A stretch of DNA of 64,000 nucleotides from Desulfotruncus arcticus DSM 17038. GTDB taxonomy: Bacteria > Bacillota > Desulfotomaculia > Desulfotomaculales > Desulfallaceae. The notes under the pieces are model-generated. The model was not told the DNA's origin and ran no database searches. It saw only the letters and a list, made by a program, of their open reading frames with translations. The translations under genes were made by a program, and so were the position numbers. Position 1 is the first letter of the stretch. Each line of letters starts with the position of its first letter. Positions 7,835 to 16,731 of this stretch are shown piece by piece. The stretch spans positions 1 to 64,000 of the forward strand of contig NZ_FOOX01000010.1 of assembly GCF_900113335.1 (NCBI RefSeq), in the 5' to 3' direction.

Positions 7835-8305
7835 ATGGCAACAACTTTATTTTACCCGGTATATTTAGTGCTGGCATTTATATTATCACTACTTTACATC
7901 CCCAAAGAAGATTATAAAAAGTATTTCATCTACGGCTTACTTATTGGGGGACTCGGCGATGTTATCGCCGTAAGCCTTTTTTCAAATCTTTTCCACATCA
8001 TTTGGTTTAAAAATGCAGGAATTTTTGCTGTCCTGGGGCATAATATCCTTTCTCCCCCCAGCTGGACTTTTACCGTTATGATATTTCTCCGTTTTTTACC
8101 GCATCGACGCCCGTTTTTATATTTTTATGTAGTAACTTTTGCCTTTTCCAGTCTTGGTTATGGTTATTTTGTGCAAAACATTGGTTTATTTGACTTTAAA
8201 ACATGGTTTTATCCTGTATTCAGTTTTCTTACCTTCCTGGGTTGGTGGAGTTTCGCTGCCTGGTTATATATAAAAACAAGCCTTTCGAGAAATACCCTGG
8301 TATAA
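7835..8305 (+). CDS. Small polytopic membrane protein, unknown function
   Basis: A 156-residue hydrophobic protein with about five predicted membrane helices. It begins with FYPVYLVLAFILSLLYIP and contains a short cytoplasmic RFLPHRRP turn. AAGGAGC precedes the ATG. It resembles uncharacterised Firmicute membrane proteins and has no catalytic motif that I can see. The hydrogenase-like gene starts 21 bp after its stop, so the two may be co-transcribed, but no functional link is known. Confidence 0.75.
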   Translation: MATTLFYPVYLVLAFILSLLYIPKEDYKKYFIYGLLIGGLGDVIAVSLFSNLFHIIWFKNAGIFAVLGHNILSPPSWTFTVMIFLRFLPHRRPFLYFYVVTFAFSSLGYGYFVQNIGLFDFKTWFYPVFSFLTFLGWWSFAAWLYIKTSLSRNTLV

Positions 8306-8325
8306 GTTAAGAGGAGGCGTTCTAC

Positions 8326-9606
8326 ATGAGCGAGCCGGTCTACGACGAAATTTTTAAAAAACTGGTTAAATCCTCTTACCGGGGCAACATGGCTGAGGAA
8401 ATTGAAAAAATACGCCAAAACGGCGATGAGCATACGGATGAGTACATCAAATACGCCTCCGGCGAAGGCGACCCCAACAGAGTTGTTTTTAAGGTCAAGG
8501 ACTGCCATAAAGACTGCAACCTCAACCGGGAGGACAATTGCGAGGCCTCGTGCCTGTTTAACGCCATTGTCCGCGATATGGAAGGCAACGTGGTTATTAA
8601 GCAGAACAACTGCTCCGGCTGCGGCAAATGCGTTGAAGTATGCCGACATTATTCCCTGGTGGATAAAAAGGAGTTCGTCCCCCTGATTGAACTGCTAAAA
8701 AACCGCAAGGTGCCGGTGTTTGCCATTGTGGCCCCCGCTTTTATCGGGCAATTCGGGCCTGAAGTAAGCCCGGGCAAAATGCGCGCAGCACTGAAAAGGC
8801 TTGGCTTTTACGGCATGGTGGAAGTGGCGTTGTTTGCGGATATCCTTACTTTAAAAGAAGCGCTGGAATTTGACAGGCACGTCACCAAAGCAAAGGATTT
8901 CCTGCTGACCAGCTGCTGCTGCCCAATTTGGGTTTCTATGGTCAAGCGGGTTTATCAGGATTTAATCCCCCACATATCGCCCTCGGTCTCGCCCATGGTG
9001 GCCTGCGGCAGAGGGGTCAAGCATTTGCACCCAGGCGCCAAAGTCGTGTTTATCGGGCCTTGCATCGCCAAAAAGGCGGAAGCCAAGGAACCGGACGTCA
9101 GCGACGCGGTGGACGCCGTGCTAACCTTTCAGGAAGTCAAACAGATATTTGAGGCGGTTGCCATAAACCCGGAGACAATGGAAGAGGACGAAAGTGAGCA
9201 TTCCTCCACGGCCGGCAGGATCTACGCCCACACCGGGGGAGTGAGCCGGGCGGTTGCAGAGACATTAAACAGGCTTCGGCCGCAAAAGGAAATTAAAATC
9301 CGCGCCATCCAGGCCGACGGCGTCAAGGACTGCCGGGAAATGCTTAAAAATATATTAGACGATAAAATAGAAGCTAATTTCCTGGAAGGAATGGGCTGCT
9401 CCGGCGGGTGTGTAGGAGGACCCAAAGCCCTGATCGATGCCGGGGCGGGAAGAGATTTTGTGGAGAAATACGGACAAGAAGCGCCCTCCCGTACCCCGGT
9501 GGACAATAAATACGTAATGAAACTTTTAGAGCAGCTGGGCATTAAAAATGTTGAAGATTTTCTGGACGGGGAAAAAGCAAAAATGTTTACCCGGAACTTT
9601 CAATAA
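8326..9606 (+). CDS. [FeFe]-hydrogenase-like protein with ferredoxin domain
   Basis: A 426-residue protein. The N-terminal part carries Cys clusters for two iron-sulfur centres: C-x3-C-x8-C-x3-C near residues 62-79 and a regular CSGCGKCVEVC near residue 92. The C-terminal two thirds have the H-cluster motifs: TSCCCPIW (L1), GPCIAKKAEA (L2) and EGMGCSGGCVGG (L3). L1 has one more Cys than the usual TSCCPxW. No small subunit or maturase is adjacent. The domain order and short length suggest a monomeric, perhaps sensory or ferredoxin-linked, member rather than a bifurcating enzyme. GAGGAGG precedes the ATG. Confidence 0.88.
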   Translation: MSEPVYDEIFKKLVKSSYRGNMAEEIEKIRQNGDEHTDEYIKYASGEGDPNRVVFKVKDCHKDCNLNREDNCEASCLFNAIVRDMEGNVVIKQNNCSGCGKCVEVCRHYSLVDKKEFVPLIELLKNRKVPVFAIVAPAFIGQFGPEVSPGKMRAALKRLGFYGMVEVALFADILTLKEALEFDRHVTKAKDFLLTSCCCPIWVSMVKRVYQDLIPHISPSVSPMVACGRGVKHLHPGAKVVFIGPCIAKKAEAKEPDVSDAVDAVLTFQEVKQIFEAVAINPETMEEDESEHSSTAGRIYAHTGGVSRAVAETLNRLRPQKEIKIRAIQADGVKDCREMLKNILDDKIEANFLEGMGCSGGCVGGPKALIDAGAGRDFVEKYGQEAPSRTPVDNKYVMKLLEQLGIKNVEDFLDGEKAKMFTRNFQ

Positions 9607-9629
9607 GAATTGTTCACCCGTTATCATAT

Positions 9630-9677
9630 CCTGACTCCTGAATTCTGACTCCTGACTCCTGACTTCTAACTCCTAAC
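9630..9677. repeat. Heptamer repeat patch (TGACTCC type)
   Basis: Tandem, slightly varied copies of CTGACTCCTGAATT lie between two convergent genes. Related patches occur at 31240-31300, 34963-35000 and 63531-63568, always between genes. Confidence 0.8.
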
Positions 9678-11051
9678 TTAGTGCTCGGCCAGGAACAGGT
9701 ATCTTGCCACCACCAGCACCGCCAGCGCCCACATCAGCCAGTGCACTTCCCTGGCCCTGCCGCTGGTTAACTTCAACAGGGCGTAAAAAATGATACCGGC
9801 GGCGATGCCGTTGGCGATGCTGCCGGTAAAAGGCATCAGCACCATGGTCAAAAACGACGGCAGCCCTTCGGTAAAATCTTCAAAGTTAATATCTTTAACC
9901 GACTGGGCCATCAGCAGCCCCACGATAATCAGCGCCGGCGCGGTGGCGGCCCCGGGAATAAGGCCGGCCAGCGGCGCCAGAACCAGTGCCAGTAGGAACA
10001 ACACGCCGGTGGTCACCGCGGTTAGGCCGGTTTTCCCCCCTTCGGCTATGCCCGCAGTGCTTTCAATGTAGGCGGTCACGGTACTGGTGCCCATCAGCGC
10101 CCCGAAAGATACGCCGCAGGCATCCACCAGCATCGCCCGCCCCAGTTTGGGGGATCTCCCCTGCTTATCCAATAACCCGGCTTTGCCTGCAGTTCCCACC
10201 AGGGTGCCGAAAGTATCAAATAACTCGACAAAGGTAAAAGTGAAAATTGCCGTCCACAGCCCCAAATCCAAAGCCCCGCGCAGATCCAGCCGGCCGACCG
10301 CCAGCTGAGACAAATCGGGCAGGGCAAAGGGTTGAAAATTAGCGGGCAGCTGGGTAACCCCAAGGGGGAGACCGATCAAGGTGGTGATGATAATGCCGAA
10401 AAGAAGCGCACCCTTGATTCTTCTGGACATTAAAAGGGCTGATATAATCAGGCCGATCAAAGCCAGCAGCGTCATCGGGTTGGCAAAGGAGCCGAAAAAA
10501 ACATTCCACTCAAAAAACTGCAGGGTGGCGACGCCACCTTGCCGCTGCAGCGATTCCAATGTCGGCGGAATCACCGGGCCTGCTTTAATCACCATCATTT
10601 CGGCCATTTTAAAACCCAGCATGCTGATAAACAGCCCGATACCGACAATGATGGATTTTTTTATCGAGCTCGGGATGGCATCCACCAACAGCTGGCGTAT
10701 ATGGGTCAAGGTTAGAAGAATAAAGATGATGCCGGAAATAAAGACCGCACCCAGTGCGGCCTGCCACGGTATCCCCACGTGCTGGGCGGCCACGGTGGCA
10801 AAATAGGCGTTTAACCCCATGCCCGGCGCCAGGGCAATGGGGTAATTGACAAAAAGCCCCATGGCGATGGTAACCACCCCGGCCGCCACCGCGGTGGCAA
10901 AAAACACGGCGTTTTTGTCCATTCCCGTAGCCGCCAGAATATTGGGGTTTAAAAACAATATGTACGCCATGGTCATGAAAGTAGTCAGCCCGGCGATAAT
11001 TTCCGTTCGGGCGTTGGTATTATGTTCTTTTAATTTAAAAAAATTGTCCAT
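9678..11051 (-). CDS. NCS2-family purine permease (AzgA/PbuG-like)
   Basis: A 457-residue membrane protein with about 12-14 hydrophobic segments. The N-terminus RTEIIAGLTTFMTMAYILF and the signature NYPIALAPGMGLNAYF are typical of the AzgA branch of nucleobase permeases, which import adenine, guanine or hypoxanthine by proton symport. Later segments FVELFDTFGTLVG and GTSTVTAYIESTAGI also fit that branch. No purine riboswitch is visible upstream, but a hairpin covers the ribosome-binding site (11056-11099). It is monocistronic. Confidence 0.93.
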   Translation of the reverse strand: MDNFFKLKEHNTNARTEIIAGLTTFMTMAYILFLNPNILAATGMDKNAVFFATAVAAGVVTIAMGLFVNYPIALAPGMGLNAYFATVAAQHVGIPWQAALGAVFISGIIFILLTLTHIRQLLVDAIPSSIKKSIIVGIGLFISMLGFKMAEMMVIKAGPVIPPTLESLQRQGGVATLQFFEWNVFFGSFANPMTLLALIGLIISALLMSRRIKGALLFGIIITTLIGLPLGVTQLPANFQPFALPDLSQLAVGRLDLRGALDLGLWTAIFTFTFVELFDTFGTLVGTAGKAGLLDKQGRSPKLGRAMLVDACGVSFGALMGTSTVTAYIESTAGIAEGGKTGLTAVTTGVLFLLALVLAPLAGLIPGAATAPALIIVGLLMAQSVKDINFEDFTEGLPSFLTMVLMPFTGSIANGIAAGIIFYALLKLTSGRAREVHWLMWALAVLVVARYLFLAEH

Positions 11052-11055
11052 TTTT

Positions 11056-11099
11056 AATACTCCCCTGTCATTTATGGCTTGCTTTGCTTAGGGAGTATT
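11056..11099 (-). promoter_or_regulatory. Hairpin covering the permease ribosome-binding site
   Basis: AATACTCCC at 11091-11099 (read on the minus strand) pairs perfectly with GGGAGTATT at 11056-11064, closing a 26-base loop. The second arm holds the GGGGAG ribosome-binding site directly before the permease start at 11051. It could act as a translational or transcriptional control element, or be an operator dyad. Confidence 0.5.
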
Positions 11100-11194
11100 C
11101 TCTCAAAAAAATTGTTTTTTATAATCCAACAGCGCATAGTTAATCCAATTGGAAGGAAATATATACTGAAAATACTACATGAGGAGTGCCACGC

Positions 11195-11881
11195 ATGAAA
11201 AAACTATTCACGCTGCTGACTGTCTTGCTGGCCCTTGCTGTTTTTGGGTGCAGCGCTCAGCAGAAACCCGCCCCGCCCGCTCAGCAGGCCAAATTAATAC
11301 CCAGTGAATCCAATATTGGTTTTACCGAGGTTGATGAGGATCAAGTCCCCTCATCCGTCAAGAAAATTATTGCGGCTATGTCCGGCACGGAGGAAGCGGC
11401 CTGGGCGGCAGTTGACAATAACAACTATATTATTTTAAACCCGGAAGATCAGAATGAAACAGTTAAAATCAGCGAGGTTATCCAGCGGGTACCCAGCCAG
11501 AATTTTATCTGGCTTGATGTAAAACTTGTCGAGAGTGATCTGGCAGAAGATCAAAAATCTGATCAGAAAACTGATCAGAAATCGCAGGTAAAAGTTTATA
11601 AGCTGGCTAAAACCGATAAGGCTGTAAACGGTGTGGGCTTTGAGTATAAAGAAACAGAAGAGGAAAAACCGGAGGCGCCGGCACAAAACCAGCCGGCTCC
11701 GACACCGGCACCCAAGCCAACGCCTTCAGTGACGCCAGCCCCGGCCCAGGAGCCTGTTCAACCGGTAAAACCTGCGCCGGAAAAGGAACAGCCCACCCCC
11801 TCGGAACAGGCGGCCCCCGACCGGCAGCAGCCTGAAAACCAGGCCCCCGGGGAAACCAATAATCAGGGAACGAACCAGTAG
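11195..11881 (+). CDS. Putative lipoprotein with proline-rich tail
   Basis: A 228-residue protein with a lipoprotein signal peptide (MKKLFTLLTVLLALAVFGC, lipobox VFGC). A globular region of about 110 residues follows and then a low-complexity tail rich in Pro, Ala, Gln and Glu (PAPTPAPKPTP, PAPAQEP). A small DQK(S/T) tandem repeat lies around residues 121-131. The ATG at 11195 has GAGGAG 8 bases upstream; an in-frame GTG at 11186 overlaps that site. The tail suggests a wall-spanning linker. No family is recognised. A strong terminator follows. Confidence 0.8.
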   Translation: MKKLFTLLTVLLALAVFGCSAQQKPAPPAQQAKLIPSESNIGFTEVDEDQVPSSVKKIIAAMSGTEEAAWAAVDNNNYIILNPEDQNETVKISEVIQRVPSQNFIWLDVKLVESDLAEDQKSDQKTDQKSQVKVYKLAKTDKAVNGVGFEYKETEEEKPEAPAQNQPAPTPAPKPTPSVTPAPAQEPVQPVKPAPEKEQPTPSEQAAPDRQQPENQAPGETNNQGTNQ

Positions 11882-11893
11882 CATAGCATAAAT

Positions 11894-11938
11894 AAAAAAA
11901 GCATGCCCGGTACGTTTGCAACCGGGCATGCTTTTTTT
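11894..11938. terminator. Bidirectional terminator
   Basis: An 18-bp inverted repeat starts with seven A and ends with seven T around GCATGCCCGGT. It serves the lipoprotein gene on the plus strand and hcp on the minus strand. Confidence 0.95.
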
Positions 11939-11983
11939 GTTAAAGAACCTTGGGTCCGACAATTACTCAGCTTTTGTCATTGA

Positions 11984-13267
11984 TTAAGCCAACATATCTT
12001 TCAGATCCTGTTCCGGTGTAGTGATCAGCTTCAGGCCGTAATTCTGCTGGATCACGCCCAGCACATTGGGTGTCAGGAACGCCGGGGCCGAGGGGCCGAT
12101 GCGGATGTTCTTCACCCCAAGGTGCAGCAGTGTAAACAGAATGGAAACCGCCTTTTGTTCGAACCAGGAGAGCACCAGGCTGAGCGGCAGGTCGTTCACA
12201 CCGCAGTTGAAGGCACCGGCCAGGGCTACCGCCACCTGGATGGCCGAGTAAGCGTTATTGCACTGGCCCATGTCCAGAAGGCGCGGGATGCCGTCAATGT
12301 CACCCAGATCCATATAGTTAAACCGGTATTTGCCGCAGCCCAGCGTAATTACCAGGCAGTCATCCGGGATTTGTTTAACCAGCTCGGTGTAATAGCTGCG
12401 GGAGGACTTGGCGCCCTCACAGCCGCCCACTAAAAAGATGTGTCTGATTTTGCCTGCTTTAACGGCTGCAATTACTTTGTCGGCAATGGAAAGAACAAAG
12501 TTGTGATGGAAGCCGGTTGTCAGGGTACCGCCTTGTTTTTCCGGCAGCGGCTGCACTTCTTGGGCTTTGGCGATTACAGCGCTGAAATCGCGGTTTTCAA
12601 CATGGGTCACGCCGGGCAGCCTGGCGATGCCGCAGGTAAACATGCGATCTTTATAGCTTTCTTTGGGAAGCAGCACACAGTTGGTGGTGCCGAGAATCGC
12701 GCCCGGAAATTCTTCAAATTCTTTTTTCTGATTCTGCCAGGCGGTGCCGTAATGCCCCACCAGGTTTTTAAATTTCCTAAGTTCAGGATAGGCGTGGGCC
12801 GGCAGCATTTCACCGTGGGTGTAAACATTTACCCCCTGGGCTTCGGCCTGCTGCAGCAATTCGTACAGGTCAAGCAAATCGTGGCCGGTGATCAGTACAG
12901 CCGGGCCGGGCTTAAAGCCGGTGGATACGGTGGCGGGCTCGGGGGAGCCGAACCGCTCGACGTTGGCTTTGTCCAAAAGCTCCATGGCGCGCAGGTTCAT
13001 TTCGCCGCACTGGAGCACTTTGGCCACGTGATTTTCCAGGTCAAAGTTAACGTTGGTAAGGGTGGTAAACAGCGCGTCGTGCATAAAAGCGTCCACTTTC
13101 TCATCCCTGTAGCCTAATTCTCCGGCATGGAAGGCATAAGCCGCTACACCTTTCAACCCGATGATCAAGGCATCCTGCAGGCTGGCTACATCTTCGTTTT
13201 TCCCGCATACTCCCACTTTGGTGCAGCAGGTTCCGCCGGCGGTCTGTTCGCACTGGTAACAAAACAT
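11984..13267 (-). CDS. hcp: Hybrid-cluster protein, short (class III) form
   Basis: A 427-residue Hcp. The N-terminal cluster cysteines are MFCYQCEQ plus CC and CGK within the first 22 residues. Hybrid-cluster ligands are visible in GHDLLDL, THGEMLPAH, GTTNCVLLP, TCGIARLPG, VGGCEGAK and TLGCGKYRF. Classical Hcp is about 550 residues; the shorter length is that of the class III proteins of anaerobes and thermophiles, which lack the second helical bundle. Hcp reduces nitric oxide or hydroxylamine under nitrosative stress. Upstream (13320-13420) there are three directly oriented TGTGA boxes on the minus strand, possibly a CRP/FNR-family target, but no clean dyad. Confidence 0.95.
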   Translation of the reverse strand: MFCYQCEQTAGGTCCTKVGVCGKNEDVASLQDALIIGLKGVAAYAFHAGELGYRDEKVDAFMHDALFTTLTNVNFDLENHVAKVLQCGEMNLRAMELLDKANVERFGSPEPATVSTGFKPGPAVLITGHDLLDLYELLQQAEAQGVNVYTHGEMLPAHAYPELRKFKNLVGHYGTAWQNQKKEFEEFPGAILGTTNCVLLPKESYKDRMFTCGIARLPGVTHVENRDFSAVIAKAQEVQPLPEKQGGTLTTGFHHNFVLSIADKVIAAVKAGKIRHIFLVGGCEGAKSSRSYYTELVKQIPDDCLVITLGCGKYRFNYMDLGDIDGIPRLLDMGQCNNAYSAIQVAVALAGAFNCGVNDLPLSLVLSWFEQKAVSILFTLLHLGVKNIRIGPSAPAFLTPNVLGVIQQNYGLKLITTPEQDLKDMLA

Positions 13268-13468
13268 GCTATCTTCCTCCTTAGTTTAATATTTTTTAGC
13301 TGGCTGATTGGTTGCCGTCTTGTTAGGTATACTTTACCGGAGAAAGACAGATGGCTCTATGATCTAGCTCACACTTTGCTCATAAAGTTAATCACAATAA
13401 AGTCACATTTGTAAGGTTAATATGATAGAATCGGTTTATGATTATGTTATACCTTGAGGTGATTGGTA

Positions 13469-14140
13469 ATGTGCGGGCGCTTTATTCTCAGCATCGACAT
13501 CAAAACCATACTGGCTTTGTTCAGGGCCGGATTGCAGCCGGGTTTAGTCTATAAGCCCAGATACAACATCGCCCCCGGCCAGGATATCCTGGTGATAACA
13601 GGAACGCAGGATAACAGAGTAGCCCGTTCCATGCACTGGGGGCTGATACCGCCCTGGGCCAAGGATAAGAGTATTGGCTATAAAATGATCAACGCCCGCG
13701 CGGAAAATATAGACAGCAAACCGTCCTTTAAGCATTCCTTTAGGCACAGACGCTGCCTGATACCTGCCAACGGCTTTTACGAATGGCGCAGGGAAGGCCA
13801 AATAAAACAACCGCTGAGCATAACTTTGCCGGATAAACCTCTGTTTGCGTTTGCGGGTGTCTGGGACAGCTGGACCTCCCCGGAGGGAGAAATCATTTTA
13901 AGCTGCACCATCATCACAGCCCCCGCCAGTGATCAGATACAGGAGGTGCATCACAGGATGCCCGTCATTCTTTCTGATGCCTGCGAGTATAATGCCTGGC
14001 TTGATCAGGGGCACCCGGCAGCTCTGAAGGAATTGCTGCGCCCTTATTCCAATGAACTTATACTGCAGCGTGTTTCATCCCGGGTGAATTCGCCGCAGAA
14101 CGAAGGCCCGCAATTAATTGAGCCTGTTACTAAATATTAA
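13469..14140 (+). CDS. SOS response-associated peptidase (SRAP, YedK/HMCES-like)
   Basis: A 223-residue SRAP protein. The conserved start MCGRF leaves Cys2 as the new N-terminus, the residue that crosslinks to abasic sites in single-stranded DNA. Other family segments are RYNIAPGQ, HWGLIPPWAKD, NARAEN, RCLIPANGFYEW and the active-site histidine in HHRMPVIL. The ATG at 13469 is chosen because it puts Cys in position 2 and has GAGGTGA upstream. It stands alone between hcp and a short intergenic region. Confidence 0.95.
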   Translation: MCGRFILSIDIKTILALFRAGLQPGLVYKPRYNIAPGQDILVITGTQDNRVARSMHWGLIPPWAKDKSIGYKMINARAENIDSKPSFKHSFRHRRCLIPANGFYEWRREGQIKQPLSITLPDKPLFAFAGVWDSWTSPEGEIILSCTIITAPASDQIQEVHHRMPVILSDACEYNAWLDQGHPAALKELLRPYSNELILQRVSSRVNSPQNEGPQLIEPVTKY

Positions 14141-14337
14141 GAATTTATTACAATTCAGGTGCTATTCTTGTATTGTTTATGGTTACATTGTAAAATTTAT
14201 ATATATCGTACTTGCTCCTTTGAGATTATGAGATTGCTTCGCCGCACTCGCAATGACATTCCCGTGGCTTGCAGCGGCATGCTCTTGGGCTTGCAATAAC
14301 AAGCCCGCAAATTTAAATAAAATCGGAGGATGTTTTT

Positions 14338-14418
14338 ATGAAATATTTCTACCTCTTAATTATTATTCTTGCGCTGATCACCATTAATTTGCCTACAGTC
14401 CAGAACGCTCTGGGTTAG
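14338..14418 (+). CDS. 26-residue membrane peptide
   Basis: ATG at 14338 is preceded by GGAGGA with good spacing. The frame encodes MKYFYLLIIILALITINLP and a short polar end, stopping at TAG 14416-14418. It is a single hydrophobic helix with a charged N-terminus. No family is recognised. It could be a small membrane regulator or a subunit of another protein. The upstream 200 bp contain a fragment GATTGCTTCGCCGCACTCGC of a type of short repeat common in bacterial genomes. Confidence 0.5.
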   Translation: MKYFYLLIIILALITINLPTVQNALG

Positions 14419-14425
14419 ATAGGTT

Positions 14426-14671
14426 TTATTCCCTTTTCCCTGGCGCAAACTTGCCGCAGCTCCGGGCGTCCGGGTCACCGCGCTTTAGACACTCATCCAA
14501 ACCCTCCAGCCCGACCCGCTTAACAATGTCCATAACCGGGACCACAGGCGGGACGGGCTTCTCCAAGTTGCCATACGCCTTTATTTTAACAACGCAGCCT
14601 TTGCGGGTTTCCGTTTTGCCCTGGATGCCCACAAAAAATTTGTTTAGATAGCCTATTGACTGAGCATTCAT
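14426..14671 (-). CDS. Small hypothetical protein
   Basis: An 81-residue frame with coding-like codon use, rich in Lys, Gly and Pro, ending CLKRGDPDARSCGKFAPGKRE. The start ATG at 14671 has no clear ribosome-binding site, so the true start may lie further inside. No family is recognised. It lies between the 26-residue peptide and a divergent acyl-CoA dehydrogenase. Confidence 0.45.
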   Translation of the reverse strand: MNAQSIGYLNKFFVGIQGKTETRKGCVVKIKAYGNLEKPVPPVVPVMDIVKRVGLEGLDECLKRGDPDARSCGKFAPGKRE

Positions 14672-14735
14672 TCAATAATAAATTATAAGAAAAGAATAAA
14701 AACCACAACTAAACAAAATAGAAAGGAAAATGAAC

Positions 14736-16565
14736 ATGGCTGCAAATTTTTTAATGCCGACCAGAGACCACCAATTTATTCTTAAGGAATGGCTGCCCCT
14801 GGAGCAGATCCTCTCCTACGAGGCCTTCAGCGAAGCCTACAGTATGGATGATGTGGACATGATCCTGGAGCAGGCCCACAAAATGTGCCGGGAAATCATC
14901 GCGCCGACCAACGAGGATGGCGATAAAAACCCGGCCCACCTGGCAGACGGCAAGGTAATCCTGCCGGAATCCTTTAAGGAAGCTTATGATTTCGTCCAGG
15001 AAAACGGCTGGGGCACCAGTAATCTGGATACTGACGAAGGCGCGCTGCCGGAATTGCTGATGACCGCGGTAAACGAGTTTGTCATAGGCGCAAACCCGGC
15101 CTTTGCGCCCTATGTAGGCGCAACCACAGGCTCGGCCAAACTGATCCAAACTTTTGGGGACAACCGGCAAAAAGAAATCTTTTTGCCCAAAATGCTGGAA
15201 GGCGCCTGGTCCGGCACTATGTGCCTCACCGAGCCCAACGCCGGTTCCGACGTAGGGGACATAACCACCAAGGCTTTTCCCACCGAAACTCCGGGCGCCT
15301 ATAAAATCAAAGGCACCAAGTGCTTTATCACCGCCGGGGACCATAATCTAACCGAAAATATCATTCACCTGCTGCTTGCCCGCATAGAAAGCGCGGCCCC
15401 GGGCACCAAAGGCATTTCTCTGTTCATCGTTCCCAAATTCCGGGTCGACAATGAAGGCAATATTGCCGGTTCCAATGATGTTACCTGCGTGGGTGTCGAG
15501 CATAAAATGGGTTTAAAAGCTTCCGCCACGGCCATGCTCAGCTTTGGCGACAACAATGACTGCATTGGCTACCTGCTGGGTGATCCCCCCGACGAAAACG
15601 GCAAAGCCAAGGGAATGGCGCAAATGTTCCAAATGATGAACGGCGCCCGCTATGAAACCGGCCTCATGGCTCTGGCTGTTTCGGCTGTGGCCTACCACAA
15701 TGCCGCCCAGTACGCCAGGGAAAGAATTCAGGGCCGACCGCTAACCAATCCCAAGAGCGACCGTTTACCGATTGTCAAGCACACTGATGTCCGCCGTATG
15801 TTAATGAATATGAAGGCCCACAATGAGGCAGTCCGGGCCATGATTTATAAAACCGGCTTCATGCTGGATATGCAGCACCATGACCCCGATGAAGGCAAAC
15901 GTAAGATGGCTGCGGCTTACGTTGATGTCTCCACCCCGCTGGTCAAAGCCTATGCCTCCGATGTCGTGTGGCCTCTGACGGGTGAAGCGATTCAGGTTTA
16001 CGGCGGTTACGGTTTTTCTGAAGAATATCCGGTAGCCCAGTCTGCCCGGGATTGCAAAATTTACTCCATCTGGGAAGGCACCAACTACATTCAGGCCCTG
16101 GATTTGATCGGTCGCAAGTGGACGATGAAAAACGGAGAAGTTTTTAAAGCCTGGATGAAAGATTTAAAACAAACTATCGAGTCTTTTAGCGACAACCCTG
16201 AATTTGCCAAGGAATACGCCATTTTATCCGAAGCCTATAAGGCTTACCGCGGCATCCAGCAAAAGACAATGGAATTTTACATGCAGCAGCAATTCAACCT
16301 GCTGCCGCTGTTTGCAACCCGTATCCTGCACTGCACAGCCAAGCTTTACTGTGGGGCCCTGATCACAGACCAGGCCGTGCTGGCTGCCGGCAAGGCGGCG
16401 GAACTGGGTGAAGATCACTTTGACTACGCCTTTTACCGGGGCAAGGTGGAAGCAGCCCGCTACTATGTGCGCAACATCGTGCCGGAAGTTATGTGCACCG
16501 CCCGAATTATTGCCGAAGCGGATACCTCCGTACTGGATGTCCCGGAAGAAGCCTTTAACTTCTAA
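14736..16565 (+). CDS. Large acyl-CoA dehydrogenase (about 600-residue type)
   Basis: A 609-residue acyl-CoA dehydrogenase of the long family with a C-terminal extension (as in FadE/DmdC-like proteins). Family motifs are MCLTEPNAGSDVG for the substrate and flavin site, GARYETGLMALAVS, QVYGGYGF, and YSIWEGTNYIQALDLIGRK holding the catalytic glutamate. The last 130 residues form the helical extension. The ATG at 14736 is preferred to the ATG at 14730 because AAAGGA is then correctly spaced. No electron-transfer flavoprotein gene is adjacent. The natural acyl-CoA is unknown. A terminator follows at 16604. Confidence 0.93.
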   Translation: MAANFLMPTRDHQFILKEWLPLEQILSYEAFSEAYSMDDVDMILEQAHKMCREIIAPTNEDGDKNPAHLADGKVILPESFKEAYDFVQENGWGTSNLDTDEGALPELLMTAVNEFVIGANPAFAPYVGATTGSAKLIQTFGDNRQKEIFLPKMLEGAWSGTMCLTEPNAGSDVGDITTKAFPTETPGAYKIKGTKCFITAGDHNLTENIIHLLLARIESAAPGTKGISLFIVPKFRVDNEGNIAGSNDVTCVGVEHKMGLKASATAMLSFGDNNDCIGYLLGDPPDENGKAKGMAQMFQMMNGARYETGLMALAVSAVAYHNAAQYARERIQGRPLTNPKSDRLPIVKHTDVRRMLMNMKAHNEAVRAMIYKTGFMLDMQHHDPDEGKRKMAAAYVDVSTPLVKAYASDVVWPLTGEAIQVYGGYGFSEEYPVAQSARDCKIYSIWEGTNYIQALDLIGRKWTMKNGEVFKAWMKDLKQTIESFSDNPEFAKEYAILSEAYKAYRGIQQKTMEFYMQQQFNLLPLFATRILHCTAKLYCGALITDQAVLAAGKAAELGEDHFDYAFYRGKVEAARYYVRNIVPEVMCTARIIAEADTSVLDVPEEAFNF

Positions 16566-16603
16566 CACTTCCGTCCTAGCAAGCATACACTCAACACCAA
16601 AAG

Positions 16604-16640
16604 AGCGAGGCGCCCCCGGGGTTCCTCGCTATATTTTTCA
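16604..16640 (+). terminator. Rho-independent terminator
   Basis: AGCGAGG at 16604-16610 pairs with CCTCGCT at 16624-16630 and is followed by ATATTTTTC. It ends the acyl-CoA dehydrogenase transcript. Confidence 0.85.
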
Positions 16641-16731
16641 ATCCCATTCATATGGCCAAACCAATCAGCGCATTTCCGGCAAATCCCCCCGTAATCCGCT
16701 ATACCTATTCAGATACAATTTTATCCTTTTG

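Noticed and set aside
11100..11185. Purine riboswitch before the permease gene
   Set aside because: None of the conserved core segments is present; only the simple hairpin near the start codon is supported.
12440..13117. Long open frame on the plus strand opposite hcp
   Set aside because: It is antisense to the clearly recognised hcp gene; high-GC codons give a shadow frame.
13320..13420. HcpR/FNR-type operator upstream of hcp
   Set aside because: Only directly oriented TGTGA boxes are seen, no inverted dyad, so it is mentioned in the hcp entry but not called.
14215..14290. Terminal part of a mobile element with GATTGCTTCGCCGCACTCGC
   Set aside because: Short motif of a kind common in bacterial intergenic DNA; no inverted ends or second copy in this window.
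14645..14680. FadR-like operator (TGAATGA type) before the large acyl-CoA dehydrogenase
   Set aside because: Only one half matches and the dyad is incomplete.
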